Notes: generated by a model not told the origin, from the letters alone. Counted from the first letter of the stretch, positions 25,711 through 34,667 are shown. The stretch is DNA of 64,000 nucleotides from Variovorax sp. Root411 (GCF_001425205.1 NZ_LMDW01000020.1:136628-200627); one strand, 5' to 3'. Translations and numbers: made by a program.

Positions 25711-26762
25711 CCTATCTCGCGAAGCCCCGACTGCGCCATCCGACGCTGACCACCAACAAGGTCGGCTACACGCGGCGCGACTACGAGGGCAAGATCTCCA
25801 CGCTGTGCGCCGGCTGCGGCCACGACTCGATCTCCGCCGCCATCATCGAGGCCTGCTGGGAGCTGGACATCGAACCGCATCGCGTGGCCAAGCTCTCGGG
25901 CATCGGCTGCAGCTCCAAGACGCCGGACTATTTCCTTGGCGCATCGCATGGCTTCAACACCGTGCACGGCCGCATGCCCAGTGTGCTGACCGGCGCCAAC
26001 CTCGCCAACCGCGACCTGCTGTACCTGGGTGTTTCGGGCGACGGGGATTCGGCTTCCATTGGCCTCGGACAGTTCGCCCACGCCATGCGGCGAGGCGTGC
26101 GCATGGCCTACATCGTGGAGAACAACGGCGTCTACGGCCTGACCAAGGGCCAGTTCTCGGCCACGGCCGACCAGGGTTCCAGGAGCAAGAAGGGCGTCGT
26201 CAACAGCGACAGCCCGGTGGATCTGGTCGCCATGGCGCTGCAACTGGGAGCCAGCTACGTGGGGCGGGGCTTTTCGGGTAACAAGGCGCAACTTGTGCCA
26301 CTCATCAAGGGCGCGATCAGCCACGGCGGGTCTGCCTTCATCGACGTGATCAGCCCCTGCGTGGCCTTCAACAACCACCCCGGCAGCACCAAGAGCTACG
26401 ACTACGTGCGCGAGCACAACGAGGCGGTGAGCCGCATCGACTTCATCAGCGGGCGGGAGGAAATCACCGTCGACATGGGGGCGGGCGAAGTGGTGGACGT
26501 GCGCCAGCACGACGGCACGCTGCTGCGCCTGCGCAGCCTGCACCCCGACTACAACCCCGGCGACCGCTATGCCGCGATGGCCTACATGCAACGGCACCAG
26601 GAGATGGGCGAAGTGGTCACCGGACTGCTCTATGTCGATCCGCTGGCCACCGACTTGCACACGGCGCTCAACACCAGCGACCGGCCACTCAACGCGCTGG
26701 GGCCGGCCCAGCTGTGCCCCGGCGCCGGGGCGCTGGCACGGCTCAACGACTCCTTGCGCTGA
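25707..26762 (+). CDS. korB: 2-oxoacid:acceptor oxidoreductase beta subunit, TPP-binding (KorB-type)
   Basis: 351 residues, starting in an ATGA overlap with korA. The iron-sulfur/TPP motif STLCAGCGHDSI lies near residue 35, GIGCSSKTPDYF near 70, the TPP-Mg motif LGVSGDGDSASIGLGQF near 110, and VENNGVYGLTKGQFSAT follows. IDVISPCVAFNNH and a C-terminal region ending LNDSLR complete a typical beta subunit. About 38 kDa. It works with KorA and KorC as a soluble cytoplasmic complex giving reduced ferredoxin or NADPH. Such enzymes are often oxygen-sensitive, which makes them notable in an apparently aerobic bacterium. Confidence 0.9.
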   Translation: MTYLAKPRLRHPTLTTNKVGYTRRDYEGKISTLCAGCGHDSISAAIIEACWELDIEPHRVAKLSGIGCSSKTPDYFLGASHGFNTVHGRMPSVLTGANLANRDLLYLGVSGDGDSASIGLGQFAHAMRRGVRMAYIVENNGVYGLTKGQFSATADQGSRSKKGVVNSDSPVDLVAMALQLGASYVGRGFSGNKAQLVPLIKGAISHGGSAFIDVISPCVAFNNHPGSTKSYDYVREHNEAVSRIDFISGREEITVDMGAGEVVDVRQHDGTLLRLRSLHPDYNPGDRYAAMAYMQRHQEMGEVVTGLLYVDPLATDLHTALNTSDRPLNALGPAQLCPGAGALARLNDSLR

Positions 26763-26807
26763 GCGATAGCCGGCGGCACCATTCACGCTACTTCCGGAGG
26801 GCGCACC

Positions 26808-27245
26808 ATGGCCGAGCGCACCGTTTTCCAATCCATCTCGCGCACACATGTGGTCAGCCTGGGCCCGCACGCCAGCGTGCGCGACGCTGCCTGCGTGATG
26901 ACGCGGGCCAATTGCGGCAGCGTTCTCGTCATGGAGCTGCCGGACAGGTTGCTGGGCATCCTCACCGAGCGCGACCTGATGACCCGGGTGCTTGCGCGCG
27001 GGCTCGACCCCGATCGCACCGCGGTGCGCGAGGTCATGACGCCCAACCCCATCTGCATACCGCCCGAAACGCTCGTGTCCGACGCGGTGGTGCTCATGCT
27101 CGAACGGGGCTTTCGCCATCTGCCGCTGGTTGCGGGAGCGAAGGTGCTCGGCGTGTTCTCGGTGCGCGATGCGCTGCCGCGCGAGCTCGGCACGGCCGTC
27201 AGCCTGAGCGAGTTTCGCGAGCAGGTGAACGACGCCCTGGGCTAA
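26808..27245 (+). CDS. CBS-domain pair protein
   Basis: 145 residues with a GGAGG ribosome-binding site. Two CBS motifs are visible: residues ~13-65 (VSLGPHASVRDAACVMTRAN, LLGILTERDLMTRVL) and ~75-135 (VREVMTPNPICIPPETLVSD, LGVFSVRDALPRE). Stand-alone CBS pairs bind adenine nucleotides and modulate partner enzymes. It follows korB by 45 bp on the same strand, so it may sense energy state for the oxidoreductase (inference). Its 3' end overlaps the convergent EF-G-like gene by 4 bp. Confidence 0.9.
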   Translation: MAERTVFQSISRTHVVSLGPHASVRDAACVMTRANCGSVLVMELPDRLLGILTERDLMTRVLARGLDPDRTAVREVMTPNPICIPPETLVSDAVVLMLERGFRHLPLVAGAKVLGVFSVRDALPRELGTAVSLSEFREQVNDALG

Positions 27246-29302
27246 GCCTCGTCGCGCACCTGGAACTGGCCCATCAGCGCCTGTTGCGTTGTCGGCGGCA
27301 CGGCTTCGTAGTGCGACAGCGCGATGGTGTAGCGGCCCTGGCCGCTGGTCATCGCATTGAGCCGCGACTGATAGCTGGCGAGTTCGGCCATCGGCACCTG
27401 CCCGCGAACGACCACGGTGCCGATTCCCATGGCCGAGGTACCGGTGACCAGGCCGCGCCGCGACGACAGGTCGCTTGTGACGTCGCCCACGGAATGCTCG
27501 GACACGACGATCTCGATCTGCACGATCGGCTCCAGCACGACGGGCCTGGCCTCGCGCACCGCTGCCATGAAGGCCTTGCGGCCTGCGGTCGCGAAGGCGA
27601 TGTCCTTGCTGTCGACGCTGTGGTGCTTGCCGTCGTACACCACCACCCGCACGTCGACCACCGGGTAGCCGGCGATCACGCCGCCCAGCAGCACCTCGCG
27701 CACGCCTTTCTCGACTGCGGGGATGAATTGGCTCGGTATCGCGCCGCCCCTGACCTCGTCATCGAACTGGAAGCCGGCGCCGCGCGCCAGCGGCTCGATG
27801 CGCAAAAAGACTTCGCCGAACTGGCCGGAGCCGCCGGTCTGCTTCTTGTGGCGGTGATGGCCCATGGCCGGCGCGGCCACCGTCTCGCGATAGGCGATGC
27901 GCGGTGGCCGCGTCCGCACCTCGAAGCGGTACACCTCGCGCAGGCGCTCGAGCACCATGCGCAGGTGAAGCTCGCCGAGGCCGTAGAGGATCGTTTCGTT
28001 GGTGGCGGCCACGTGCTCGATGCGCAGGCAAGGGTCTTCGGCCGAGAGCTTGCCCAGGATCTCCCAGGTGCGCTGCTCGTCGCCATGGCGTGCGGGCTCC
28101 ACGGCCAGTCCGTGCACCGGCACCGGAAACGCGAGCGGCGCGAGATGAACGTGGTCGTCCTCGCTCGCGTCGTGCAGCACGGCATCGAAGTGGATTTCCT
28201 CGATCTTCGCCACCGCCACGATGTCGCCCGGCACGGCGCGCGACACCTCCACGTGGTCCTTGCCCTGCAGCATGAACAGATGGCCCACCTTGAACGGCTT
28301 GCGGCTGTCGCCGATGTAGAGCTGGCTGTCGCGCGTCAGCGTGCCCTGGTGCACGCGGAAGATGCCCATCTTGCCGACATAGGGGTCGTTCGTGACCTTG
28401 AACACATGCGCCAGCACGTGCAGCGTCGGGTCGGGCTTGGCCTCCATGGGCTGGGCCTCTGCGCCCTCGCCAACGATGAAGTCCGGCGGGTTGGCTTCGG
28501 TCGGATCGGGCAGGAGCTTGACGATCAGGTCCAGCAGCTCGGCCACGCCGGCGCCGCTGCGCGACGAGACGAAGCACACCGGGATCAGGTGGCCTTCGCG
28601 CAGCGCCTGCTCGAGCGGCGCGTGCAGCTCGGCCGGATCCACGTCGCCCTCCTCGAGGTAACGGTCGACGAAGGCCGCGTCGACCTCGACCACCTGCTCC
28701 ACCAGCGCGCGGTGCGCTGCTTCGACCGGGCCGAAGTCGGACTGCCCGAAGCGGTTGAAGAAGCAGTCCACCACCTGCTTGCCGACCCCGTCGGGCAGGT
28801 TCAGCGGCAGGCATTCGCGGCCGAAGGTCGCCTGGATGTCGGCCAACAGGCCCGCCAGCGAGACGCCCTGCGAGTCGATCTTGTTGACGATGATCATGCG
28901 GGCGAGGTGGCGCGAGGCCGCGTACTCCATCATGCGCACCGTCATCGGCTCGATGCCGGTAGCGGCATTGATGACCACCGCCGCCGTCTCGACCGCCTCC
29001 AGTGCCGGCAGGCTCTGGCCAAGGAAGTCGGGGCCGCCGGGCGTGTCGATGAAGTGGATGCGCGTGCCGGCATGCGTGAGGTGCATCACCGATGCGTTGA
29101 GCGAGTGCAGCATGCGGCGCTCCAGCGGGTCGTAGTCGCTGACGGTGCTGCCGCGCTCGATGCTGCCGCGCGCCATGATGGCGCCCGCCTTGTGCAGCAG
29201 GGCCTCGGAGAGGGAAGTCTTGCCGGCTGCGGCGGCACCGACGAGCGCCAGCGTTCGCACTGCTTCCATTTCGGCCGTGGGGCCGTTCGATCGGCTTGGC
29301 AT
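27242..29302 (-). CDS. Elongation factor G-like GTPase
   Basis: 686 residues with full EF-G domain order. The G domain shows LALVGAAAAGKTSLSEALL (P-loop), HFIDTPGGPDFLG (G3) and IIVNKIDSQG (G4). Domain II is LHVLAHVFKVTNDPYVGKMG, domain III ILGKLSAEDPCLRIE, and domains IV-V contain GHHRHKKQTGGSGQFGEVFL and SDLSSRRGLVTGTS. The P-loop has Ala where housekeeping EF-G has the AHID-type sequence, and the gene is far from any rpsL/rpsG/tuf cluster. This fits the EF-G-like paralogue (FusA2 type) rather than the main EF-G. Its exact task in translation is not known. Confidence 0.88.
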   Translation of the reverse strand: MPSRSNGPTAEMEAVRTLALVGAAAAGKTSLSEALLHKAGAIMARGSIERGSTVSDYDPLERRMLHSLNASVMHLTHAGTRIHFIDTPGGPDFLGQSLPALEAVETAAVVINAATGIEPMTVRMMEYAASRHLARMIIVNKIDSQGVSLAGLLADIQATFGRECLPLNLPDGVGKQVVDCFFNRFGQSDFGPVEAAHRALVEQVVEVDAAFVDRYLEEGDVDPAELHAPLEQALREGHLIPVCFVSSRSGAGVAELLDLIVKLLPDPTEANPPDFIVGEGAEAQPMEAKPDPTLHVLAHVFKVTNDPYVGKMGIFRVHQGTLTRDSQLYIGDSRKPFKVGHLFMLQGKDHVEVSRAVPGDIVAVAKIEEIHFDAVLHDASEDDHVHLAPLAFPVPVHGLAVEPARHGDEQRTWEILGKLSAEDPCLRIEHVAATNETILYGLGELHLRMVLERLREVYRFEVRTRPPRIAYRETVAAPAMGHHRHKKQTGGSGQFGEVFLRIEPLARGAGFQFDDEVRGGAIPSQFIPAVEKGVREVLLGGVIAGYPVVDVRVVVYDGKHHSVDSKDIAFATAGRKAFMAAVREARPVVLEPIVQIEIVVSEHSVGDVTSDLSSRRGLVTGTSAMGIGTVVVRGQVPMAELASYQSRLNAMTSGQGRYTIALSHYEAVPPTTQQALMGQFQVRDEA

Positions 29303-29425
29303 GGCGTGGACTCCTTCACGTCCGCAAGGCCGGCCCGGCGGCCCGCAAGGGCTCGAGTGCTGCGCGTGGACGCCAGGCCAGCGTACGGGATTGACCGTGT
29401 CAACGCAAGCCGGGTTTGACGAAAG

Positions 29426-30259
29426 CTACGCCGCCTTCGGCTCCGGAAGAATCGCCGTCAACGCAAAGTCGATGAGATGAAGCCAGGTCGCTTCGAGCCC
29501 CATGATGCTGTGATGGTTCGACCCCGGAATCGTCTGCACGCAGATCGGCGTGGGCCATGCGGCGATGAGTTTCTGCGAGCGCTCGGGCACGACCACGTCG
29601 TCGTGCTCCGCCAGCAGCACCTGGGTTTTCGCGGCAACCTCCTTGGAATGCTCCAGCGAGTTGAACTGGTGCCGCAGCAACAGCGACAGCGGCACGAGCG
29701 GGAACCGCTTCTTCGCTATCTCCAGCATCGAGTCGTAGGGCGTCACCAACTGCAGGCTCTCGAAGTCCTGCAGCGCCACGAGCTGGATGGCAACGCCAGT
29801 TCCCAGGCTTCGGCCGACGACGTGCAGGCGCGCCTGCGGAAAGGCGCGGCGCAGGTGGTTGGCGAACTGGGCCGCGTCCTCGACGGAGGCGATCTCGGAA
29901 GGATGGCCCTGCGAGTCGGCCACGCCGCGGTAGTTGATCGCGGCGAAGCCGAAGCCCGCAGGCAGCCAGTGCAGCATCTGCGCGGTGGCGCGCACGTCCT
30001 CGCCGCGGCCGGCGAAATAGACGAACAGGTCCTGCAGCGTGTCTTCACCCTGGGGGTGGTAGACATACCCGCGGACCATCCCGCCCGGCACGGTGTGGGA
30101 GTAGGTGGAGAAGTCGTCCGACAGGTGGACGACGGGGAGCTTGCGGGCGTTGAACAGGATGTGCCCCTGGCGCGTCGCGAGGAGGGTCCAGTACGCCGCG
30201 ATGCCGCCAATGGCGGCGGCCGAAGCCGACAGGGCAATGCGGGAGACTTTGGATGACAA
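29426..30259 (-). CDS. Membrane-anchored alpha/beta hydrolase
   Basis: 277 residues. The N-terminus MSSKVSRIALSASAAAIGGI, continued by AYWTLL, is one hydrophobic segment acting as signal anchor. The hydrolase core has LFVYFAGRGEDV (oxyanion region), INYRGVADSQG, nucleophile elbow VVGRSLGTGVA, an acid in LAEHDDVVVP and a His in PGSNHHSIM. The chain resembles BEM46/YqkD-type serine hydrolases. It starts 10 bp after the kdsA stop on the same strand, so it is probably cotranscribed with kdsA. The substrate is unknown. The 123-bp gap upstream of the EF-G-like gene (29303-29425) holds nothing I recognise. Confidence 0.85.
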   Translation of the reverse strand: MSSKVSRIALSASAAAIGGIAAYWTLLATRQGHILFNARKLPVVHLSDDFSTYSHTVPGGMVRGYVYHPQGEDTLQDLFVYFAGRGEDVRATAQMLHWLPAGFGFAAINYRGVADSQGHPSEIASVEDAAQFANHLRRAFPQARLHVVGRSLGTGVAIQLVALQDFESLQLVTPYDSMLEIAKKRFPLVPLSLLLRHQFNSLEHSKEVAAKTQVLLAEHDDVVVPERSQKLIAAWPTPICVQTIPGSNHHSIMGLEATWLHLIDFALTAILPEPKAA

Positions 30260-30269
30260 GGTTGGCTCT

Positions 30270-31115
30270 TCAGATATTCAGGGGCGCGAACGACTTGACC
30301 AGATCGTCCAGCGCCTTGATCTGCGCCAGGAACGGTTCGAGCTTGTCCAGCGGCAGCGCGCTCGGGCCGTCGCACTTGGCTTGCGCCGGGTCCGGGTGGG
30401 CTTCGAGGAAAAGGCCGGCCAGGCCGACCGCCATGCCGGCGCGCGCCAGGTCGGCCACCTGTTCGCGGCGGCCGCCCGATGCGGCGGCGCCGGCTTCGCG
30501 CTGCTGCAGCGCATGGGTCACGTCGAAGATGATGGGCAGGTTCTGCGTGACCTTCTTCATGACGCCGAAGCCCAGCATGTCGACCACGAGGTTGTCGTAG
30601 CCGAAGCAGGTGCCGCGGTCGCACAGGATGAGCTTGTCGTTGCCGGCTTCCTTGAACTTCTCGACGATGTTGAGCATCTGCGACGGGCTGAGGAACTGCG
30701 GCTTCTTGATGTTGATGACGCGGCCGGTCCTGGCCAGCGCCACCACCAGGTCGGTCTGGCGCGCGAGGAAGGCGGGCAACTGGAGCACGTCGACCACTTC
30801 GGCAACGGGGGCTGCCTGCGCGATCTCGTGCACGTCGGTCAGCACGGGGACGCCGAAAGTGTCTTTCACGGCCTGCAGGATCTTCAGGCCCTCGTCCAGG
30901 CCGGGGCCGCGGTAGGAGTGGATGGAAGAGCGGTTGGCCTTGTCGAAGCTGCCCTTGAAGACGTACGGAATGCCCAGCTTCTGTGTGACGCGCACGTACT
31001 CCTCGGCGGAGCGCAGCGCCAGGTCCTTCGATTCGAGAACGTTGACGCCGCCGAAGAGAACGAAGGGGGCGTCGTTGCCGGCGTTGACTTGAGGGGTGAT
31101 GGTGACGGTGGACAA
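30270..31115 (-). CDS. kdsA: 3-deoxy-D-manno-octulosonate 8-phosphate synthase
   Basis: 281 residues, full length. Signatures include FVLFGGVNVLESKDLAL, YVFKGSFDKANRSSIHSYRG, VLTDVHE, QLPAFLARQTDL, NIKKPQFLSPSQM, LCDRGTCFGYDNLVVDM and FDVTHALQ. The enzyme condenses phosphoenolpyruvate with arabinose 5-phosphate for the KDO core of lipopolysaccharide. The Asn at NIKKPQ, where metal-dependent forms have Cys, points to the metal-independent type. In many beta-proteobacteria kdsA lies with pyrG and eno; neither is seen next to it here. Confidence 0.96.
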   Translation of the reverse strand: MSTVTITPQVNAGNDAPFVLFGGVNVLESKDLALRSAEEYVRVTQKLGIPYVFKGSFDKANRSSIHSYRGPGLDEGLKILQAVKDTFGVPVLTDVHEIAQAAPVAEVVDVLQLPAFLARQTDLVVALARTGRVINIKKPQFLSPSQMLNIVEKFKEAGNDKLILCDRGTCFGYDNLVVDMLGFGVMKKVTQNLPIIFDVTHALQQREAGAAASGGRREQVADLARAGMAVGLAGLFLEAHPDPAQAKCDGPSALPLDKLEPFLAQIKALDDLVKSFAPLNI

Positions 31116-31180
31116 GGTTTTCTCCTGGACGGGGGCTTCACTGCAGGCGCCTATTGTCGTTGCGCCGGCCGGTCTTCATT

Positions 31181-32137
31181 TCAGCCTGCCGGCGACACCG
31201 TCATGTAGAGCGGCGTCAGCGTGCCGGCGACCGGCCGCAGCAGCTTGAGCAGCAGCGGCCGCCCGTACCCTTCGCCCGCCAGCCGCTTGAGCAGGTCGGA
31301 CAGCTGGGCAAGCGGTATCCCGTCGCACCCGACGAGGATGTCGCCGCTGCGCAGCCCGTCGCGCGCAGCGGCCGAGCCTGCCACCACCTCGACCACGCGC
31401 ACGCCGGTGGCCACGGGCCATTCGTTCTCGCGCACCCAGCGCCTGGGTAGCGCCACCGCCGCGCATTGCACGCCCAGCTTGCCGCGGCGCACCGCGCCAT
31501 GGCGCATCAGCTCGCCGGCCACCCAGCGCGCGGTGTCGATGGCCACCGCGAAGCTCAGGCCCTGCGCCGACGGGATCACCGCCGTGTTCACGCCGATCAC
31601 CTGCGCCGCGCTGTCGAGCAGCGGACCGCCGGAGTTGCCGGGGTTGAGGGCCACGTCGGTCTGGATCACGTCCTCGATCATCCGGCCGCCGCGCGCCGGC
31701 AGGCTGCGCCCCAGCGCACTCACGATGCCCGCGGTCACGGTGAAGTCGAAGCCCAGCGGGTTCCCGACCGCCACGGCCAGCTGGCCGGGTTGCAGGGTCG
31801 CCGAGCTGCCCAGCGGCAGGAAGGCCTCGGGGTGCGACTCGATGCGCAGCACCGCGACGTCGGTCGAGGCGTCCAGCCCGACCAGGCGCGCGATGCTTTC
31901 GGTGCCGTCGGCGAACGCGGCGCGCAACTCGCTCGCGCCCTCGACCACGTGGGCGTTGGTGAGCGAGAAGCCGTCGGGCGTGAACAGGAAGCCCGAGCCG
32001 CTGCCGTGGGAGGCTGCGTTGCCGCGCTGAGCGGCCTTGCGGACCTTGATGTGCGCGACCGCCGCACTGGCGGTGTGTGCCACCCGCGTGACGGTGGCCG
32101 AGTAGGAGTCAAGAATGAATTCGTCGCGCGCGCCCAT
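31181..32137 (-). CDS. HtrA-like (S1C) serine protease with PDZ domain, no visible signal peptide
   Basis: 318 residues. Catalytic triad motifs are LTNAHVVEG (His), STDVAVLRIE (Asp) and LNPGNSGGPLLD (Ser); GNPLGFDFTVTAGIVSALGR lies between. A PDZ domain follows from about residue 225 (LPRRWVRENEWPVATGVRVV, RDGLRSGDILVGCDG). DegP/DegS-type proteins are normally exported, but the N-terminus MGARDEFILDSYSATVTRVA shows no hydrophobic leader, and no better start lies upstream. It may therefore be cytoplasmic, or the start may be misread. It follows the lipoprotein hydrolase region on the same strand. Confidence 0.87.
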   Translation of the reverse strand: MGARDEFILDSYSATVTRVAHTASAAVAHIKVRKAAQRGNAASHGSGSGFLFTPDGFSLTNAHVVEGASELRAAFADGTESIARLVGLDASTDVAVLRIESHPEAFLPLGSSATLQPGQLAVAVGNPLGFDFTVTAGIVSALGRSLPARGGRMIEDVIQTDVALNPGNSGGPLLDSAAQVIGVNTAVIPSAQGLSFAVAIDTARWVAGELMRHGAVRRGKLGVQCAAVALPRRWVRENEWPVATGVRVVEVVAGSAAARDGLRSGDILVGCDGIPLAQLSDLLKRLAGEGYGRPLLLKLLRPVAGTLTPLYMTVSPAG

Positions 32138-32203
32138 GGAGCACCTCTTTTCAGTCGCCTGGATCCCAGAGGAGGTGGCGGCGTGCCGGAGGATTTCAAC
32201 CGC

Positions 32204-33880
32204 TCAAGGCGCCTTGGGCCGCGACGACGGCTCCCACGAGTCTGGCGTGGTCGCGACCAGCGACTTGAAGTCCTTCCACGGCCGAGCGCCCGCGATGGTG
32301 CGCCCGCCGACGATCACCGCCTTCGCGAACACCACCATGCGCTCGCGCAGATAGGCCTGGTCGGAGGCGGGCCAGGTCTCTATCGAATGCGGCCCGCGCG
32401 CCAGCACGATCTCTTTCACCCCACGGATGCGGTTGTAGGCGGCCACCGTGCCTTCGAGCGTTTCCGCGCGGTCCCACAGGCCCTTGCCGAAGAAGGCCGC
32501 CGGCCAGCGGTCCATGCTCGCGAGCGTGGACGAGTTTGGATAGAACACGATGTGGTGCTCGGCCGCCATGCCGCCCAGGAACAGGTTGCGGTCGGCCAGG
32601 TCGGGCGAATCGCCCACGTAGCCCGCGCCGCTGGCGAACGACGACAGCAATATCGCGCCGCGGATGTTCCGCAGGTTCTTGGGCGGCGTGCAGTTGGGCT
32701 CGGGCATGTCGAAGCTGCACTGCGCCACGTAGTTGCGGGTCATGGCCCAGGCGGTGGACATCGAGCCGCGCGAATAGCCGCCGAGCACCAGCGGAATCTC
32801 GCTCGACGCCATGCCCGCCAGCAGCCGGCGCCGGGTGGCCTCGCCCTCGAGCACCTCGCCCTTGGGCGTGAGGATGCGCAGGCCGCGGCCGCTGTCCAGC
32901 GCGGCGAGCGCGCGGAACACGTCCTCGCCTTGCTCCAGCGTGTTGGTGTCGCTGAAGCCGCCCGACAGCCCTTCGCCGCGCCGGTCGTAGGCCAGCACGT
33001 CGAAACCGGCCTGGTTGAGCGCGTACAGGTTCTCGCGCCACCAGCGCTGGCCCATGGTCTCCGTGGTCGCGTTGGGGAAGTTGACGGGTACGGTCTTGCC
33101 CGTCTTCTCGTCGATGCGGTACGAAGCTTCGTCCGGATGCTGGATGGCCGTGAGCTGTCCGCCGCCGCCCGGCGCCATGATGGCCAGCGCGCGCACCTTC
33201 TTGCCCTTGCCGTCATCGACGCCGGTGCCTTCGATGTACCAGCCGCGCAGCTTGATGTCGCCAGTCATCTTGAGGTCGATGCGCTCGAAGGTGTCGCGCG
33301 GCGCGGTGAATTCGACGACGTAGGTGCGGGCGTCGGCCTCGGCAATGCCCTCGCGGTACGGTGCCTTGGCGAAGAAGGCGGGCCGGCGGATTTGTTTCAG
33401 GTCGACCTGGCCGTCCGGATCGATCTTGCCGGAAGGGTCGACCACGCCGGTCGAGCGCGTGGCACGCTCCTTGTTGGGCGGCAGCCAGCGCTGCATCTGG
33501 GCGTCGATACGCTTGAAGCAGGCCGGGTCTTCCTTGCAGGCGCGCCAGCGGGCCTTGAGCTTGTCGTCGGTGAATTCGCCGATGTGATAGTCGCCGCCCG
33601 CGTAGCCGGCGGGCGCACGGTTGGCCGTCGTCAGCACCGGCACGCAGACCTTGGTGCCTGTGCTGTTTTTCTGGCCTTGCGGCAGCAGGTAGCCGCCCAT
33701 CATGGCGTTGCGGTCGGCACCGACCCAGGCGGTGCAATCGGTGGGCGGCGGCGTGCTGGCAGTGGCCTGGCGCTGGGCCTCGCTGGTGCCGGTGCACGCG
33801 CCCAGCAGGAGCGAGGCGGCGAGGGCGGATGCAGCGGCGGCGTATCGAGGTGCAGGGCGCATGATCGTGGGGTTCATCAT
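32204..33880 (-). CDS. Large alpha/beta-hydrolase lipoprotein
   Basis: 558 residues from ATG at 33878-33880 (MMNPTIMRPAPRY); an in-frame ATG at 33862 is also possible. ASALAASLLLGACTG is a signal peptide with lipobox LGAC. After a ~200-residue N-terminal region of unknown type (CTAWVGADRNAMMGGYLLPQ, CKEDPACFKRIDAQMQRWLP), an alpha/beta-hydrolase core appears: LAYDRRGEGLSGGFSDT, nucleophile LVLGGYSRGSMSTAWAMTR and a late His in LARGPHSIETWP. It is predicted to act at the outer membrane or periplasm. The substrate is unknown. It lies 66 bp upstream of the HtrA-like gene. Confidence 0.83.
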   Translation of the reverse strand: MMNPTIMRPAPRYAAAASALAASLLLGACTGTSEAQRQATASTPPPTDCTAWVGADRNAMMGGYLLPQGQKNSTGTKVCVPVLTTANRAPAGYAGGDYHIGEFTDDKLKARWRACKEDPACFKRIDAQMQRWLPPNKERATRSTGVVDPSGKIDPDGQVDLKQIRRPAFFAKAPYREGIAEADARTYVVEFTAPRDTFERIDLKMTGDIKLRGWYIEGTGVDDGKGKKVRALAIMAPGGGGQLTAIQHPDEASYRIDEKTGKTVPVNFPNATTETMGQRWWRENLYALNQAGFDVLAYDRRGEGLSGGFSDTNTLEQGEDVFRALAALDSGRGLRILTPKGEVLEGEATRRRLLAGMASSEIPLVLGGYSRGSMSTAWAMTRNYVAQCSFDMPEPNCTPPKNLRNIRGAILLSSFASGAGYVGDSPDLADRNLFLGGMAAEHHIVFYPNSSTLASMDRWPAAFFGKGLWDRAETLEGTVAAYNRIRGVKEIVLARGPHSIETWPASDQAYLRERMVVFAKAVIVGGRTIAGARPWKDFKSLVATTPDSWEPSSRPKAP

Positions 33881-34085
33881 CGAATCAGGTGCTCCGTGAG
33901 CGGAGAAATCTGGAGGCCCGATCTTCGCTGCATCGACGCGCTGCAACGGAGGCCGGAACTGTTTCCGGATGCAAGCGCGATCCTTGTTGCGTGTAGGAAA
34001 TGTCCTGCACGAATATGCGCTAATTTCCACTCTTCACCGTCGTGCATGCGCGTCCAATCGCCGCCGCTTCACAAGGAGACATCAG

Positions 34086-34352
34086 ATGAACTTTGAAGGC
34101 ATCTATTGCTTCGACACGGCGAGCGTGCGATTTGCCTTCTACCCCGAAGGCCCTGGCGGCCCGCGTGTCGTCGCGCAGATTTCAGAGGAAACCCTGCACG
34201 ACGAATTCGGCGCACGCGAAATCGGCGATCGCCTGCTGGAAACATGCAGGCGGTATTTCCACGTCATCGAGCCCGTGGCGATCGCCCGCTACCAGGCGGG
34301 CCAGCACGGCGCCATCACGCTCACGGTCGACGACTTCGCATTGCACGCCTGA
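34086..34352 (+). CDS. Small conserved-looking hypothetical protein
   Basis: 88 residues (MNFEGIYCFDTASVRFAFYP), preceded by AGGAGACATCAG, a good ribosome-binding site that favours this ATG over earlier in-frame starts. The chain mixes beta strands (VRFAFYPEGPGGPRVVAQIS) and a helix (DRLLETCRRYFHVIE). It has a loose resemblance to DUF1488-type proteins (aromatic start, then an IS-E/ALHDEFG-like segment), which is weak. No signal peptide or membrane segment. It is a single gene between two minus-strand genes. Confidence 0.65.
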   Translation: MNFEGIYCFDTASVRFAFYPEGPGGPRVVAQISEETLHDEFGAREIGDRLLETCRRYFHVIEPVAIARYQAGQHGAITLTVDDFALHA

Positions 34353-34381
34353 GCCCAGGGCTTGAAGGCACAGTGCGCGAC

Positions 34382-34588
34382 TCATCCGCCGCCGGCAGGC
34401 GCGCGGTGCCGGATCTCGCTTTGCAGCGCGCGCTGGCCGGCCGAGAGCGCCAATTCATAACTTTCCGCAGCGTCGAAGGCCTTGCGCAGCACGCGCGGGT
34501 GCGCGCCGGCATCGTCGGTTTCGAGCAATTGCCAGACAAAGGCGCCCGGCAGGGGCTCCGCGATGGTGAGTTCGATGGGATGTGTCAT
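34382..34588 (-). CDS. Small hypothetical protein
   Basis: 68 residues if translation starts at the ATG at 34586-34588 (MTHPIELTIAEPLPGAFVWQ); an ATG 12 bp earlier is also in frame. The sequence looks protein-like: TIAEPLPGAFVWQLLETD followed by an amphipathic helix AFDAAESYELALSAGQRALQ. No domain is recognised. It is on the same strand as the DUF1537 kinase but 79 bp downstream of it, so it may or may not belong to that operon. Confidence 0.5.
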   Translation of the reverse strand: MTHPIELTIAEPLPGAFVWQLLETDDAGAHPRVLRKAFDAAESYELALSAGQRALQSEIRHRAPAGGG

Positions 34589-34667
34589 GGGTTGCAACAT
34601 GGCGGGGCGAGGGGGACTTGTCTGTAGGCCGTTGGCGACGGCTGTTGCGCAACTTGCAGGCTTTGCT

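Noticed and set aside
27242..29302. Housekeeping elongation factor G
   Set aside because: The P-loop and neighbouring sequence differ from main EF-G, and no str-operon genes are nearby.
26714..29419. 901-codon open frame opposite the EF-G-like gene
   Set aside because: Shadow frame; the minus strand carries a full EF-G domain set.
31466..34096. 876-codon open frame opposite the HtrA-like and lipoprotein hydrolase genes
   Set aside because: It spans two unrelated minus-strand genes and their gap, which a real gene would not do here; composition is shadow-like.
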